From Amorphophallus konjac (lineage: Eukaryota > Streptophyta > Magnoliopsida > Alismatales > Araceae), in assembly GCA_022559845.1 (NCBI GenBank), contig CM040120.1, positions 164,654,334 through 164,718,333 of the forward strand: a stretch of 64,000 nucleotides of DNA. Reading direction: 5' to 3'. Under the pieces are notes generated by a model that ran no database searches, was not told the origin of the DNA, and worked only from the letters and a program-made list of their open reading frames with translations. The position numbers were made by a program, and so were the translations under genes. This document shows, piece by piece, positions 63,451 through 64,000 of the stretch. Position 1 is the stretch's first letter. The number at the start of each line of letters is the position of its first letter.

Positions 63451-64000
63451 TGATCTCGTTCTTCTCGCTTGTTTATTTCTGCTATTAGAGCCTGTAGATT
63501 GCTTAATGTAGGTTGTCAGGGATTCTTTGCTTCCGTGGTTACTGTTGAGGCACCACAATAGGAGATAAATGATGTTCATGTGGTTTGTGAATTTCCTGAT
63601 GTGTTTCCTGATGAGTTACCAGGCTTACCCCCATAGCGAGAGATTGAGATGGTGATTGAACTAATTCCAGGTACGGCACCTTTAGCAAAGGCACCTTACC
63701 GTTTGGCTCCTGCAGAGTTGAAAGAATTGAGAGCACAGTTGTCAGAACTGCTGGAAAAATGCTATATCCATCCTAGCTTTTCTCCATGGGGTGCTCCTGT
63801 GTTGTTTGTGAAGAAGAAAGATGGAAGCCTGAGGATATGTATTGATTACAGGCAATTAAATCAGGTGACTGTCAAGAATAATTATCCTTTACCTAGGATT
63901 GATGATTTATTTGACCAACTTCAGTCGACAAGTGTCTTTTCACGGATTGATCTTTGATCTGGTTATTACCAATTGAGGATTCAGGAATCTGATGTGGAGA
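63451..64000 (+). pseudogene. pol: Reverse transcriptase of Q, N-terminal part, broken
   Basis: SRSSRLFISAIRACRLL, FPDVFPDELPGLPP, then [34 protein letters not shown] and [15 protein letters not shown]. Stops occur near 63559, 63634 and 63955-63957 (TGA in IDLRSGY, CGA in origin). The catalytic YVDD lies beyond the window. Confidence 0.88.

Larger units (their letters stand above)
59427..64000 (+). mobile_element. Q: Del/Tekay-like Gypsy retrotransposon, 5' part, inactive
   Basis: 5' LTR 59427-61735, primer site 61738-61749, broken gag, protease and the start of reverse transcriptase; the element runs off the window. It interrupts P's integrase. Left flank GACCA is the expected duplication, the right copy being outside. 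Confidence 0.9.

Overview
The window is plant nuclear DNA made almost entirely of nested LTR retrotransposons. I see no ordinary host gene, tRNA, rRNA or CRISPR array. The evidence for a plant is: long LTRs with TG...CA ends, initiator-Met primer sites (TGGTATCAGAGC) next to them, SIRE-type Copia Gag and Pol, Del/Tekay-type and Tat-type Gypsy proteins, and a CACTA MITE. Density and nesting suggest pericentromeric or intergenic DNA of a large-genome seed plant; I cannot name the species.

Layout. (1) 1-909 and 13054-13637 are an unassigned target sequence. A three-LTR, non-coding, LARD-like Gypsy complex ('ABC', 910-13048, + strand) sits in it, flanked by a perfect GTTTC duplication. (2) 13638-47046 is a second LARD-like Gypsy element ('M', - strand), with its 3' LTR cut at 13638. 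M has taken three insertions: a gag-only SIRE-like Copia ('Copia-1', 14373-24780, -), a SIRE-like Copia with broken gag, pol and an extra ORF ('Copia-2', 26376-36925, -), and a gag-protease-only Gypsy ('DE', 37827-44185, +, duplication CCAAC) inside M's 5' LTR. Copia-1's 5' LTR in turn carries a 676-bp CACTA MITE (21858-22533). (3) 47047-59426 is the 3' end of a Del/Tekay-like Gypsy ('P', -). It was hit by M at 47046/47047, by a Tat-lineage Gypsy ('T', 47508-58315, -, duplication GCGCC) in its LTR, and by another Gypsy ('Q', 59427 to beyond the window, +) in its integrase. P is therefore the oldest layer here; M, T and Q are younger; Copia-1, Copia-2 and DE are younger than M; the MITE is younger than Copia-1.

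Coding content. The only long intact reading frames are the 823-aa Gag of Copia-1 and the roughly 375-aa Gag of DE. Copia-2, T, Q and P carry gag/pol broken by stops and frameshifts. T also carries a multi-exon gene on the opposite strand with a Transposase_28-like ('putative gypsy type transposon') domain. Because ABC, M, Copia-1 and DE lack a reverse transcriptase, they would have to be mobilised in trans.

The most interesting signal is outside the genes. The LTRs of ABC, DE, M and Q have little similarity over most of their length, yet they share (a) long arrays of short interrupted palindromes of one design (CGGTC-N8-GACCG or TGTAACGCGC-N8-GCGCGTTACA), (b) a conserved downstream block containing the dyad AAGCTAGTT...AACTAGC and TGTGTGCACACG, (c) a splice-acceptor-like CTTTTCAG motif, and (d) a leader motif after the primer site. 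P and Copia-2 have their own palindromic arrays, and Copia-1 has about 28 copies of TGTAYAGACTTG in its LTR. Such motif arrays in seven unrelated or weakly related elements are the best candidate here for something not yet described.
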